Positions 16,965-28,379 are shown, numbered from the stretch's first letter. The stretch: DNA of 64,000 nt from Branchiostoma lanceolatum (GCF_035083965.1 NC_089723.1:806001-870000); one strand, 5' to 3'. Numbers and translations: made by a program. The notes: generated by a model not told the origin, from the sequence alone.

Positions 16965-18128
16965 AACAAAAATAGTTTGAAGTCTAAACTAAAAGAGACA
17001 CACTTACAGATGGCGGCCCCTGCTTTTGTTCCTGCAAAATGGTCAAAACCACAAATTTTCAACACTTCCATGAACGATATTACAGTATCACTGTACGGGC
17101 AATTTCATGTTCTAAACAATCCATTAATCAATCAATCAATCAAACACACAATCATCAATCAACAAATCAATCAATCGATCAAACAAGAATGAAAGTTTTT
17201 TTTAAATCTAAATACAATCAAACATCCATTAAATTTCAAAATAGTTTTATACACTACTTTAAATGTATTAAGCTGATTGGAACACCAAGCAATGGAAACC
17301 TACCGATGCCAGCTTGTCAAGAAGGACCTTAGCTTCCCCTAAAATAACAACAGGATTACATATCAACGTACACCCACTAACAAAGCGGCAAGGATCACAA
17401 CACAAATACACATTTTTTTTCATATCTAAAAACTGAAAATAAGCATACTGAACGTTTCTGATTTCCCTCTTAAAACGTCTTGAACTCTTGATAGAAAAAT
17501 TGCGTGCTTCGAGTCAAACTGTTTCGGCATCATGAAATTGTGTGAGATTCCAACATGTTCCCACCGTTGAATAAAGCCATGTCTTACTAATTGCTCACAC
17601 CTTAGCTACCTAACCTCAAATTTAAATCTAAATTGAAACTTAACACATTATCAATCGTCATCATAAAAGTACCATGAACTAACGACAGGGAAAATGTCAA
17701 ATTGTTAAGGACAAAAATGCCTATATTTTATATCTAACCGTGCACTAAACAACTGCAAAAGAAGTGACCTATTCAAATAAGCCACCAAGATACATGCTAA
17801 TTTCTCCACATTTTCCCACGATAACAGAACGACATTCCTCCTCTTAAAATCACAGAAAAAATCGAGCCTCTCGCCCTCCACTGCATTAAACAGAGAAAAA
17901 AACTAACAAACTTAGATTTGGAACATTAGCAAATAAAATGTGTAGAAACATCTCCCACACTGTCATCATTTCGCAATGATATGACTCAGATTCATTTTGT
18001 TCTTTGCAAAAAGCCTTCAGGCAAGAATTTGTTTATATCAAAGAAGAATCTTAAATCAACAGCTCACCTTCAGCGACGAAAGCCGCGAGCAGCACGACAG
18101 AAAGCGCAATGATGTGACGGATCGCCAT
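12284..18128 (-). CDS. Signal-peptide protein with light-harvesting-like motifs and an H2B C-terminal exon
   Basis: Minus-strand exons: 18128-18068, 17338-17304, 17031-17008, 16680-16624, 16489-16445, 16260-16192, 16069-16019, 15473-15405, 15282-15232, 14187-14143, 13965-13936 (weak), 13769-13683, 13558-13499, 13292-13248, 12823-12782, 12496-12284. Apart from the first junction all introns are phase 0; the model gives about 327 residues. Residues 1-20 are a signal peptide ([20 protein letters not shown]). Exon pairs then encode AFDDFKNM...LREAELKH followed by [17 protein letters not shown], a second copy with [17 protein letters not shown], and a third, VELNN plus [20 protein letters not shown]. 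These match the ExxxGRxAMxAxLG signature of chlorophyll a/b and fucoxanthin-chlorophyll binding proteins, where the Glu-Arg pair ligates pigment. The last exon encodes the C-terminal part of histone H2B. Function is unknown; pigment binding is unproven. Confidence 0.72.
14251..14462. mobile_element. MITE with GTACTGTAAATGC terminal inverted repeats
   Basis: It begins AGTACTGTAAATGCAGAAA and ends in the inverse, GTGCATTTACAGTAC, with further inverted matches inside (GCGGTGGTTTTA against ACCACGCG). About 210 bp with no ORF. It lies in an intron of the light-harvesting-like gene. Confidence 0.8.
14785..14892. repeat. Minisatellite of 11-bp units
   Basis: About nine units of the GCAGCGAGATC / GCAGGGAGAGC type, in an intron. 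The same repeat, with the same flanks, occurs at 15688-15765 in the adjacent duplicated block. Confidence 0.85.
15688..15765. repeat. Minisatellite of 11-bp units (second copy)
   Basis: Seven nearly perfect GCAGCGAGATC units. The left flank (AAAGTGTTATACAAATC) and right flank (CAATCCACACTCAAGTTC) are shared with the array at 14785, showing that both belong to one duplicated block. Confidence 0.9.
16779..16957. repeat. (CATA)n/(CA)n microsatellite
   Basis: CATACATA-type repeat grading into ATAC and CA runs, in the intron between exons 3 and 4 of the light-harvesting-like gene. Confidence 0.95.
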
Positions 18129-18243
18129 GATGACTCAAAGTTGTCTCCGAACCTGTAAGAAGACGATACATCAGAACCTGGTATAATTGTAAAGATTTCT
18201 ACTTTACAGCCTCTGGTGGTGTTACGTTGTTTTTCAGTCAAAA

Positions 18244-19500
18244 CAGACCCCGATAAATCGACTCTGTCTCCGTTCAGACCCCGTGTACTCGGCCCTATCC
18301 CTACACAAACCCCGTTTACTCGGCCCTATCCCCACACAGACCCCGTTTACTCGGCCCTGTCTCCGGTCAGACCCCGTTTACTCGGCCCTGTCCCCGCCCA
18401 GACCCCGTTTACTCGGCCCTGTCCCCGTTCAGACCCCGTTTACCCGGCCCTGTCCCCACACAGACCCCCTTTAGTCGGCCCTGTCTCCGATCAGACCCCG
18501 TTTACATGGCCCTGTCCCTACACAGACCGCGTTTACAGGGCCCTGTTCCCGTTCAGACCCCATGTACTCGGCCCTATCCCCACACAAACCCCGTTTACTC
18601 GGCCCTATCCCCACACAAACCCCGTTTAGTCGGCCCTGTCCCCGCCCAGACCCCGTTTACACGGCCCTGTCCCCGCCCAGACCCCGTTTACTCGGCCCTG
18701 TCTCCGTTCAGACCCCGTTTACTCGGCTCTGTCTCCGGTCAGACCCCGTTTACTCGGCCCTATCCCCACACAAACCCCGTTTAGTCGGCCCTGTCCCCGC
18801 CCAGACCCCGTTTACTCGGCCCTGTCCCCGCCCAGACCCGGTTTACTCGGCCCTGTCTCCGCCCAGACCCCGTTTACTCGGCCCTGTCCCCGCCCAGACC
18901 CCGTTTAGTCGGCCCTGTCCCCGCCCAGACCCCGTTTAGTCGGCCCTGTCCCCGCCCAGACCCCGTTTACTCGGCCCTGTCCCCGCCCAGACCCCGTTTA
19001 CTCGGCCCTGTCCCCGCCCAGACCCCGTTTACTCGGACCTGTCTCCGCCCAGACCCCGTTTACTCGGCCCTGTCCCCGCCCAGACCCCGTTTACTCGGCC
19101 CTGTCCCCGCCCAGACCCGGTTTACTCGGCCCTGTCTCCGTTCAGACCCCGTTTACTCGGCTCTGTCTTCGGTCAGACCCCGTTTACTCGGCCCTATCCC
19201 CACACAAACCCCGTTTAGTCGGCCCTGTCCCCGCCCAGACCCCGTTTACTCGGCCCTGTCCCCGCCCAGACCCCGTTTACTCGGCCCTGTCCCCGCCCAG
19301 ACCCCGTTTACTCGGCCCTGTCCCCGCCCAGACCCCGTTTACTCGGCCCTGTCCCCGCCCAGACCCCGTTTAGTCGGCCCTGTCCCCGCCCAGACCCCGT
19401 TTACTCGGCCCTGTCCCCGTTCAGACCCCGTGCACTCGGCCCTGTCCCTACACAGACCCCGTTTACTCGGCCCTGTCCCCGTTCAGACCCGGTTACTCGA
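18244..19500. repeat. 31-bp GC-rich minisatellite, about 40 copies
   Basis: Unit CCCCGTTTACTCGGCCCTG followed by TCCCCGCCCAGA, period 31 bp, with variants (CACACAAA, GTTCAGA, TTTAGTCGG). It starts about 115 bp upstream of the ATG at 18128, so it occupies the promoter or 5' UTR of the light-harvesting-like gene. Because 31 is not a multiple of 3, the proline-rich frames across it are by-products. Confidence 0.97.
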
Positions 19501-22330
19501 CGATGTCCCCCATCACCCCGGCCCCTACCCCGATCAGAACCCGAATAAAACACAGCTGCTAAGAAGAATCGGTACTCACCACTGTAGATAGATGTCCGAT
19601 GAATTTTGGTCTCGACTGGTCTCGACTGGTCTCGACTTCTCTCCGGTCTCGAACTGATACAGGAGCGGACTGCGCAGCTCCGTTTGCTGATGTGGCACAT
19701 TCCATTCTTACATACAGAATAGGGGCGTGAAATGTTTTCAATTTTTTTATACATGCGACAATAAGTGTTCATACTTCATATTTTTCTATTAGTAAAGATA
19801 TTGCATTACCAAGCTATTCTCACTAATTTGCGATAATGCGTGCTTAAATATTTCAGGGCATGGTTCATGACAATTTTGGAGTCATCCCTCAGCAACAAAT
19901 GGTTGCTCCCTGTCATGACTCACATTTTACAAAACGTGCGAGCTACAGGTTGAAGGAGTAGATATGAAAACACAGTTTGACTTCAATCCCCGTGAGAAAT
20001 TTATTCCAAAATTATCCCTACCGGTGATGATGCAAGAGGATCCTTATAATTACGAAACTGGTAAGATTCTGACCGCTAGGTTATTGACACATGGAAAGCC
20101 AAAATCTAAACGTAATTACAGATCACTATTGTCCAATATAGAACCCATCTAATAAACCATGTAAAAACTATATCTTATAAGGATATATGTCTATGGATCA
20201 ACTGGGGCTGTATATGTTTATCAGGACTTCATTCACGTCGTCTGTGTCTAACATATGTATTATGTGTTTTTTTAACCATACCTCTTCCCTGATGACCTCA
20301 ATAAAAAGCGGACTACGGGCTGATTTTTTTCATATGATAAAATGTAGATAAATAGAGGCTGACATAAATAAGATTGATGACTTTTAACTGCTAATAAACG
20401 CAATGTCGCAAAAGCCAGATCACTCAGTAAATGTGGTGGACAAAGTTTGAATACTGTAATCCACTTCAATCTTCTCGGTAGCAAAATTTCACGGTGTAAG
20501 GAAAATGGACACTAAACTTTAACTTCACGGTGGTCGCAAGTGATTTACAGAACTAGAACGGATGTGGAATGGAGTCTTAACAATGACAACAGGTAGTTTT
20601 CATGGTGATGATAAGTTCACGGTACAGAGGTGACTGTGAAAGCAGTGGACATAAAGTTACAGTGAAAGAAACAAGAATTACAGTATGCAAAATTGATTAT
20701 GGACGATTGTTGACTTCTATCTGGTATTGCTGCATGCATGACTGTTGTTATGCAGAAAAAAATCTACATGTATTTTTTTAATTCTAAATTTCTAAATGAA
20801 CATTTTTTTGAATGAACGTTTAATTTTTTTTGAATGAACAATTTTTTGATGAACGAATTTCTTTAATGAACAAACACAATGTCACAGAAACTAGACCAGT
20901 GGTCACCGAAAATGGCGGGCGAAATTGAAATATTCTACCCCGCGAATCTTAACGTTCCATTTTGTTAAATTCTTTCTGGTATTTCTACATGACTGTTGAC
21001 AATGCAGGAACATTCCTTGTGGGTTGTTTTTTCAGACGTGGTAACGAGAGGGGAGGGGTGGTGTCACGTGATCCATACGTCGTGTGTTTTTCGTTGGCTT
21101 TTGGTTATGTTAGAATGGATGTGAGAACGTTTCGAGCTATTATCTGGACACGTATTAAAGATATTTCAGTTATTTCGGAGGTGTTATCATGTCCTTTTGG
21201 CATAAGTGGTGTTGGTAACGGATGCTCTCGGTCGGTACTGTAGTCTAAGGTGGGAGGGGGGCAGCACAGAGAAGCCATATCCTCTACGTGCTAGCCCTGA
21301 CTGCCCAAAGTAGATGTAAGGGTTCGGGTTGGTCCCGGTGTTGTACGCGTGTTTAATGTTGCTGTTGTTGTTGTTTTGCAACATTTTGTACGTCTTACTG
21401 CAACTTTTTTGTCTAATTCGGAGGGCGAAATCCTGGTGACAATTCCATCTTCTGTCTTTAGCTTTCGAGTTAGAATGGCAGCGTTGACCTTCCACATGTT
21501 GTACCCAAACAAACTTGTGAAACCTGAGAAATCCAGATTGGTAGTAGGGAAAAGGCTTGAAGTTCGAAATGTAGCTACAAGTGTTTTAGGTGATTGTTTT
21601 TCATTGCTTAATGTTGCAATGGAAAATTAATGTCGTGGTTCCTCCCCTGTTCAAGCATGCCACGCGCGGACAACTGCCCTGTTTTTGTTTCACTGTTTAT
21701 GTTGTCGGTTACCCAAGGCTCGTTGGGAACACCCTTTGACAGCGATGGGGTACTTCAGTTGTGTTTTAGGTGTAAAGATTACCTCACATTTTCCCATACA
21801 CAGCCCCCCAACTGGCGCCAGTATTGTACAGAATGTTCTCGATCCGTCTTCTAATTATTGCAGAAATGGTGATGACGAAAGATGTTTTCTTACAAAACTG
21901 CTACTGACACGCACAAATTACATACAGATTCTGACCGCTAGGTTATCGACATAGAATGCCAAAGTTCTAAACATAATTACAAATCAGTGTTTTCAAATAT
22001 ACGAACCAATATTTATCGTTTTTTTTTGCAACTACAATGTACATGCCCGAAGGCTATTCGCAAATACATGTATTAATGAATCAAGATAATACACTAACTA
22101 AAGATACTAATATACTAAAGATGATAAACTATTACAAAGTAAGCTACGTCTGTTGGGTTTGACTTCTTCGTTGGAGGCAGTGGAAGACGAAATGACCCGC
22201 CTGTTCCATAGCATGTGCGTTATTTGATTGTTTATAGTAGAATTGCCCTCTTTGTTACGATGGGAAAGCAAGAATATATGAAAACAGAAAATGCACCGAA
22301 TAGGACTTGCATTTGCTTCCTGATATTATA
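19501..22330. other. Intergenic with dispersed repeats, no convincing gene
   Basis: It contains two related segments: about 20065-20150 and 21925-22010, which share TCTGACCGCTAGGTTAT and flanks. The segment 21705-21870 (GACAGCGATGGGGTACTTCAG, then CCAACTGGCGCCAG) is related to 26465-26600. No open frame shows a recognisable domain. Confidence 0.5.
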
Positions 22331-22990
22331 TGAGTGCGCACTGCACGAAATGGCCTCGTTTCCCGGCGTATACGTACCGGGATTTTTCTGTATTTTTGTC
22401 GGATACTGACGGATACTGACGGATACATGCGGATTCGTGTAAGGTATCCGACTATTTCCGCACCGGTATATGGAATATTTCCTGAAGAATCCGAAAGTAA
22501 GGGATTTTCGACGAATACGGAGCCGTACACTGTACGGAAATGCCACCGATCCTGACGGATACAAACAGGAATTTTTCTGTATTTTTGGCGGATACTGACG
22601 GATACATGCGGATTCGTGTAACGTATCCGACTATTTCCGCACCGGTATATGGAATATTTCCTGAAGAATCCGAAAGTAAGGGATTTTCGACGAATACGGA
22701 GCCGTACACTGTACGGAAATGCCACCGATCCTGACGGATACGAACAGGAATTTTTCTGTATTTTTGGCGGATACTGACGGATACATGCGGATTCGTGTAA
22801 CGTATCCGACTATTTCCGCACCGGTATATGGAATATTTCCTGAAGAATCCGAAAGTAAGGGATTTTCGACGAATACGGAGCCGTACACTGTACGGAAATG
22901 CCACAGATACTGACGGATGCGTACAGGGATTTTTCTGTATTTTGAAGAAAATGGTGAATACTGACGGATACAGGTGGACCCAACAACGAA
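22331..22990. repeat. 179-bp tandem repeat array with GGATAC/TATCCG sub-motifs
   Basis: Three and a half units of about 179 bp. Each carries GCGGATACTGACGGATACAT, CGTATCCGACTATTTCCGCA, CCGGTATATGGAATATTTCC and TACACTGTACGGAAATGCCA. Copies from 22540 to 22900 are almost identical. The left edge carries CACTGCACGAAATGGCC, the exact inverse of a 17-mer near the right edge of the array at 24.8-25.85 kb. The array gives long minus-strand frames without domain resemblance. Confidence 0.9.
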
Positions 22991-23163
22991 TCCGTAACGG
23001 ATCCGACTAAGTGCTTCCATTCCTAATTTAACTATACCCAAAACATCATTTTGAATGACAGGAAGTTTGGGAAAGCCTGTATGTAACATATGTATCATTT
23101 CATATCTCAACATAATGTATTTCTAAGTTCAAAAACTATCAAATACAATACAATACGGAAGTA

Positions 23164-23993
23164 CTATGTGGCTAAATGATCCATTTCATTTGAGACAGGC
23201 TGAGGGACATCCACATACTCAAAGCACCACTGCATATGCAGGTTAATGTCGGTAAATTGGGGTTGTGCAAGCACAATGTTCTGAAAAATTATGAAATGTA
23301 TTACAATTAACACCATCACAACATTGTGGTAATATTTACTACTGTATAGTGCCCTTGGACCAAAATCATCTACATGTTCTAAATATTCCACTAAAGTAGT
23401 AAAAGACTTATTTGTGGCCAGCTCTTCGTCTAAAAGCCATCAGATACAATTATTTCAAATACAGAGGTTGAAAATAGAAAGTAACATTATACTGTCTGAA
23501 GAACTCCCATGATGACACACCACATTTTAAACGTAAGTAGCATATGACGTGGAACTGCATGTGTGTATAATCGTCCTCTCCCCATTCTCTGACTACATCT
23601 GAGTTCACTTCTTCCATGCACTCTTGGTAAGGGACAGGCAAGGCTGATTTCTTCTGTATCTGCATGTTGGACTCAGCTTGGAGTCCATCTTGTGATGAAC
23701 CAGTTCCTATATGATAAAACCAAATGATGAATAAATATCAATTCACGTATTTAAGGAACATGTCACATGATTTTGACATGGGCTTTGTTTCATCACAGCA
23801 GCTACAAAAAACACGGGACAATGGATATCCATCATGCCTCTCTCAGCTAACATTGAAGTGTACCGATGATGGACTTACCAAAGGAGCCTGAGGTACTCAG
23901 CAGCTGAGCATCTGACAGTTGATTGCTTTGTTCCCAGCCAAGGTCCTCACAATATGTGCTGCATTTGTGAAGGAAGTATCTGCCGATGCTGTA
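23164..23993 (-). CDS. Unrecognised multi-exon gene (partial model)
   Basis: Candidate exons: 23993-23879 (contains YCEDLGWEQSNQLSDAQL), 23706-23521 (contains VPYQECMEEVNSDVVREWGE and MQFHVICYLRLKC), 23429-23343 (contains TTLVEYLEHVDDFGPRALY) and 23280-23164 (contains NLHMQWCFEYVDVPQPVSNE, then TAG). The first three join in phase 1. The last reads well only in phase 0, so that junction is uncertain. A further upstream exon may end at about 24517 (GTAAGTAC donor). Codon use and the acidic, aromatic-rich sequence look real. No family was recognised. It lies between the two related repeat arrays, so an origin in a transposable element is possible. Confidence 0.4.
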
Positions 23994-24799
23994 CTGGATA
24001 TATATATATAAATGTAAACAATGACAAATATTAAACATATCACATACTCGCATGTGTAAAAAAATGAATCTGGGCATCGTTGAATTGACTACGTAAAACT
24101 TACATCTATAACTTGAATATGATATTGATCAAACATGCACAGCTATAACTGAATGAAATAATCACTGAGGCACACTACTGCCTCCTTATAAGTTCTAGTT
24201 CACTATCCACAAACTGTGGGATCTTTGTGGGACAAATACTTATGACATTTTCTTCCCTTCCATATCTTTAATTATCTTTCCCTCCACTGCTTGCTATTTT
24301 GTATCTGAAACGTTAACCAGACACACATGTCTGATGACCATTGGCAAGAATGAACAAATTGAAATTTTAAATTTCCTAGATCCTAACGCCGTAAAAGGGC
24401 AGGTCGGCTGGAGAATTCTTATGGTCATGCGAATGCGATGATATGTCAAGCCACAATAGGAGGATAACTGACGTCAAAACTAGTTAGAAACGGGAATTTT
24501 TCAATTTGTACTTACCAAAGGGCAGTCCCTCAAAATGATGAATCAACTCCCTACCAGCGTTTACAAGGGGGGAGGGGGGCGACGAATATTGCATGCACGA
24601 AGAAGACAACGTCGCAATTCCGTGCGTTTGAGTTTACACCGAATTCCCTTCGACTCTCAAGTCACTCAAAAATCACTGGTCGACCATGGTAGACTCTGGC
24701 GATGCCATGTTAAGCACAGAAGGTGATGAAACGCCGTTCTTGTCTGTGCTGTTAACCGAAAGAAAACCGTTAACGTTTGTCGCGCCCAGAAGTGTCTTG

Positions 24800-25850
24800 T
24801 GGGTAATTTGGATATCCGACACGAATCCGTGTTCCGTACACGTCAGGATCCGAGACAGCTCATGACTTCTAACATATTGGCAAATCTGAACTTCTAACAT
24901 ATTGGCAAATACATAAAAAATTGAAAGATCCGAGTAGATATTGTATCTGTACCCGAAACGTATCCAGACGTATACGGCATCAGAATTGCTGGATCTGAGG
25001 TGTTCCTGGTATTTGTCCGAATTTGCTCGGAAACGTTCCGTATCTGTACCCGAAACATATGAAGGATCCAGACGTATACGGCGCGGGAATTGTCGGATCT
25101 GAGGTGCATCGGATCCAATCGGAAACGTTCCGTATCTGCTATGATGCGCAATTCCGGATCTGTTGGATTCGTCAGGATCTGAGATCATGCCGCGTGCCGT
25201 GCAGTGTGTATTTGTTGGTCAGGATCCGAAGCAACTACCGACAAACAATCCGAACATCTCTGCCATATTGACAAATATCTAGAAACGAAGGATCCGCGCA
25301 AATATCCTCAGGTATCCGACGCGCATCACGGATCCAGACGTATACGGCGTCGGAATTGCCGGATCTGAGGTGTACCTGGTAATTGTCTGAATTTGCTCGG
25401 AAACGTTCCGTATCTGTACCCGAAACGTATGAAGGATCCAGACGTATACGGCGCCGGAATTGTCTGATCTGAGGTGCATCGGATCCAATCGGAAACGTTC
25501 CGTATCTGCTATGATGCGCAATTCCGGATCTGCTGGATTCGTCAGGAAATGAGATCATGCCGTGCCGTGTGTATTTATTCGTCAGGATCCGAAGCAATTG
25601 CCGACATACAAACAATCCGAACATTCCAAATATCAAAAAACGAGGGATCCGCGCAAATATTTTCGGGTATCCGAGGCGCATCACGAATCCAGAAGAATAC
25701 GGCGTCGGAATTGGTCGGATCTGCGGGCACTTCAGTATCCGAGCAGTGAACTGGGATTTTTCCGGATTCGCTCGGAAACGCCATGAGGCCCGATTCCGGA
25801 TACGTCGGATCCGTCAGGATACGTGGCCATTTCGTGCAGTGGCGTACCGA
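24800..25850. repeat. GGATCCGA-rich repeat array, about 400-bp higher-order unit
   Basis: Repeated phrases GGATCCAGACGTATACGGCG, GGATCTGAGGTG, TCGGAAACGTTCCGTATCTG and ATGATGCGCAATTCCGGATC, arranged in at least two higher-order copies (about 25060-25200 and 25430-25570) plus partial copies. It ends near GTGGCCATTTCGTGCAGTGG, inverse to the left edge of the array at 22.33 kb. Overlapping frames on both strands are repeat artefacts. Confidence 0.85.
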
Positions 25851-26214
25851 CAAAAAAGAAAAACTGTTCACATTTCTTGAGGGATGGCAAGCTACATGCC
25901 TGTATGCTATGTGCAGGCATTCTACACCGTACACAACTGTCTTGGTTATACTAGCTGTTGGGCTTTATACTCAGCTCCAAGCAGGAATATGACTAATTTT
26001 GCACACTGTAACGTAAGATGGAGGGAGGGCTAGCAACCCCTCCCTGTAAAGATATACCCTAGGTCTGCTACTGAAAAAGCAAGGCAACATGTTGCCCTAT
26101 GTGCCACTAGGCACTGCAAGCGAACTAGTGTTAGATACCTGATATCCCCAGGCAAAAGCTTGAAGGATGGTGGGGTACATACATGTATGTGCAGGCATTC
26201 TACACCGTACACAA

Positions 26215-26435
26215 CCGCTAGTCTCTACCAGACTAACGAGCCGGCTATAGGGAGAACATTTGCCGGGGGACTTTGGCCATGGAGGGTAACATTCGCAGCC
26301 GCAGTTGCAACTCTAGGGTTGCAATATTGGACCCTCTCTCCGTAGCCGACTCCCTTCATACAATTGACTCTATTTTGGCCTATTTCTACTATTTTCCCAG
26401 CGACCCGCGGAGGCTGGTAGAGCCTACACAACTGC
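26215..26435. mobile_element. Short dispersed element (MITE-like), copy 1
   Basis: It runs from CTCTACCAGACTAACGAGCC to GGCTGGTAGAGCC, with inverted CTCTACCA/TGGTAGAG ends. The body (ACATTTGCCGGGGGACTTTG, then CAATTGACTCTATTTTGGCC) occurs in reverse orientation at about 29285-29475. Confidence 0.75.
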
Positions 26436-26459
26436 CTTGTTTATGCTGTTTGTATTGTT

Positions 26460-26640
26460 GGTTATCCGAGGCTGGTTAGGAGCGATCTCTGGCAGCGATG
26501 GGGTACTTCAGTTGTGTTTTTAGTATAAAGATTATCGCACATTTTTCCAGACACAATCTCCCAACTGGCGCCAGAACGTTGTCGAACCGTCTTCTACAGA
26601 CCTTTCCATGGATCCCATTGCATGATGGGGGACGCGGGGC
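26460..26640. repeat. Dispersed repeat related to 21705-21870
   Basis: It shares CAGCGATGGGGTACTTCAG, TTGTGTTTTTAGTATAAAGA and CAACTGGCGCCAGAA with the segment at 21.7 kb. The core includes TGGCGCCA. Class unknown. Confidence 0.65.
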
Positions 26641-27174
26641 ACTATGGGTGAAGATGAAGGGGCAAACGACATCGTTATCATGACAACAGAGACCGAGCGC
26701 AGTGCGCATGCGCAATGTACCATGTTATTGGCAAGGCTTTTTTTCAACCTTTATATAACCTTGAAAGTTAACACACTCTTCAGCCGCTTCGTAATGTACA
26801 TTTATTCATATGTTCGTCTGTATGTGGGCGTGTTTTGACTTACTTATTTGTCATAATGGTTGTCATTTTTGAGAATGGTCTTGATTAGAGAAATAAAACT
26901 TTAGTAGTTTGCCTTTAACCCCCTCCCCATTCACCCACCCACTACCGTCTATCGGCGTTGGGATTATGGAATATACAGTACCTGCAATTTTTGTGTGCAA
27001 TCGGAAAAACGTGTAATGCACTTGAGAGTCAGAATCCGGTGGACATTGTCATGTCCGTCATCTCCGCCAGGGGGCGCACACAGCTAAGATTCTGCTGATG
27101 TTACAAGTCGCTAGGCGGCGTAAGTGGGTAGCCGCTTAGGATCTCACGCGCAACATTTATGGGGGGCAAGCTAC

Positions 27175-27275
27175 ACTGACAGTGGTAGAAAGTATCCACG
27201 ATTTGACGTATACAGAAAAGCTGTAGAAATTATTTGTTTTAAAAGGTTAAATCGCGGATACTTTCTATCACTTCC
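27175..27275. mobile_element. Short foldback element
   Basis: Inverted arms: GGTAGAAAGTATCCACGATTT against AAATCGCGGATACTTTCTATC, about 20 bp each, separated by about 50 bp. Confidence 0.6.
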
Positions 27276-27639
27276 AAAGTGCCACAATTGTCAATCTTTG
27301 GAAAGCTGACACCCTCCACCATCTTACTTGAGAGTTTGTTTTGTCAGATTTAGTCGTTAACACAACTTAGAAAGCGATTTGTCGGGTCATGGCTGATTCG
27401 AATCTGAGTTTCAAATCGATTGATTGGTCGGGAGGAACATGCAAATGACTGAGCGGTCGAACCTCAGACTGAGAACGAAGCTCCGTTGAACTCTTGAAAA
27501 ACGGCCTTCAAGGTTAAATAAAGGTTGAAAAATTGCATTACGCCTTTCCTCTTGCTAGTAGTGCAATGCGGCTTCGTTACGGCTCGTGTATTTAGCAAAG
27601 CACACCGGGTCTACTTTTCTCGATAAGTGTGATGGGTTA

Positions 27640-28265
27640 GCAGCAGTACAGCTGTAATGTGTCCAGATTACTTCTGCTAAGAACACCAAAGTACAACAAC
27701 CTTAAAATTCTTTTGGAAATGTCCAGCGGTAAGTGGTTGGTAAAAAGAATACGTAGTATATTTTGTTGCATCAGACATCAGTATCTTCAGCCTCAATACA
27801 TCAAACGCCTTTTTCAGTCGAAATAAACATTTTCTTACAATTTTGCTAGAATGAAAGAAGGGCACGTAATTTTTTTTCCAGATAAGTTTATTCACCAGAA
27901 GACGATTTAAAATTCTAGATACAGACACTCGAAGTCATCAGGGTGTACTTTTCTTCCGACTAAAGCGGAACTATATAGCTGTGTTTTATCCAATCAGCCG
28001 TATGGATGTATTCAAACATCAGGAACAATGGTACAGTAATTTGTAGTATGAATAATTTTTGTCTACTTAGAACACCAAAGTACAACAACCTTAAATTCTT
28101 TTGTAAATGTCCGCCGTTAAGTGGTTGGTAAAAATACGTAGATGTATTTTGTTGTCTGCGTGTACTATGACCTTTATATTCAAACATATCTTCAGCCTCA
28201 GTACATCAAAAGCCTTTTTCAGTTGAAATAAGCATTTTCTTACAATTTTGCTAGAACACAACTAA
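27640..28265. repeat. Two copies of a dispersed repeat; a third lies at 34020-34240
   Basis: Shared phrases are AGAACACCAAAGTACAACAA, TGGAAATGTCCAGCGGTAAG, TGGTTGGTAAAAAGAATACG and TTTTCTTACAATTTTGCTAG. Copies lie at about 27675-27850, 28065-28260 and 34045-34225. The copy at 34 kb sits in the same position relative to the second Link-domain gene, so it belongs to the duplicated block. Confidence 0.75.
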
Positions 28266-28379
28266 CACGGATACATGCTACTCTTCACATGTTCAAAATT
28301 TTGCTATTCAAAAAGAGCCATCATACATACAGCCATATCTTATACACATCTTACATACACATTGTTCTACATTTCAACT

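Noticed and set aside
16594-17192. Tyr/Thr/His-rich and Cys/Val-rich frames
   Set aside because: They are readings of the CATA/CA microsatellite in an intron.
12284-18128. Algal contamination as the source of the light-harvesting-like exons
   Set aside because: The exons are interleaved with introns carrying MITEs and minisatellites and lie between typical animal genes. It cannot be fully excluded without read-level data, but nothing in the sequence suggests a join.
18216-18939. Proline-rich open frames (TPFTRPCP repeats)
   Set aside because: They come from the 31-bp minisatellite. The period is not a multiple of 3, so all frames look alike, and no start, domain or splice support exists.
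22232-23113. Overlapping minus-strand frames of about 110-160 codons
   Set aside because: They are generated by the 179-bp tandem repeat and have the same content in each unit, with no domain resemblance.
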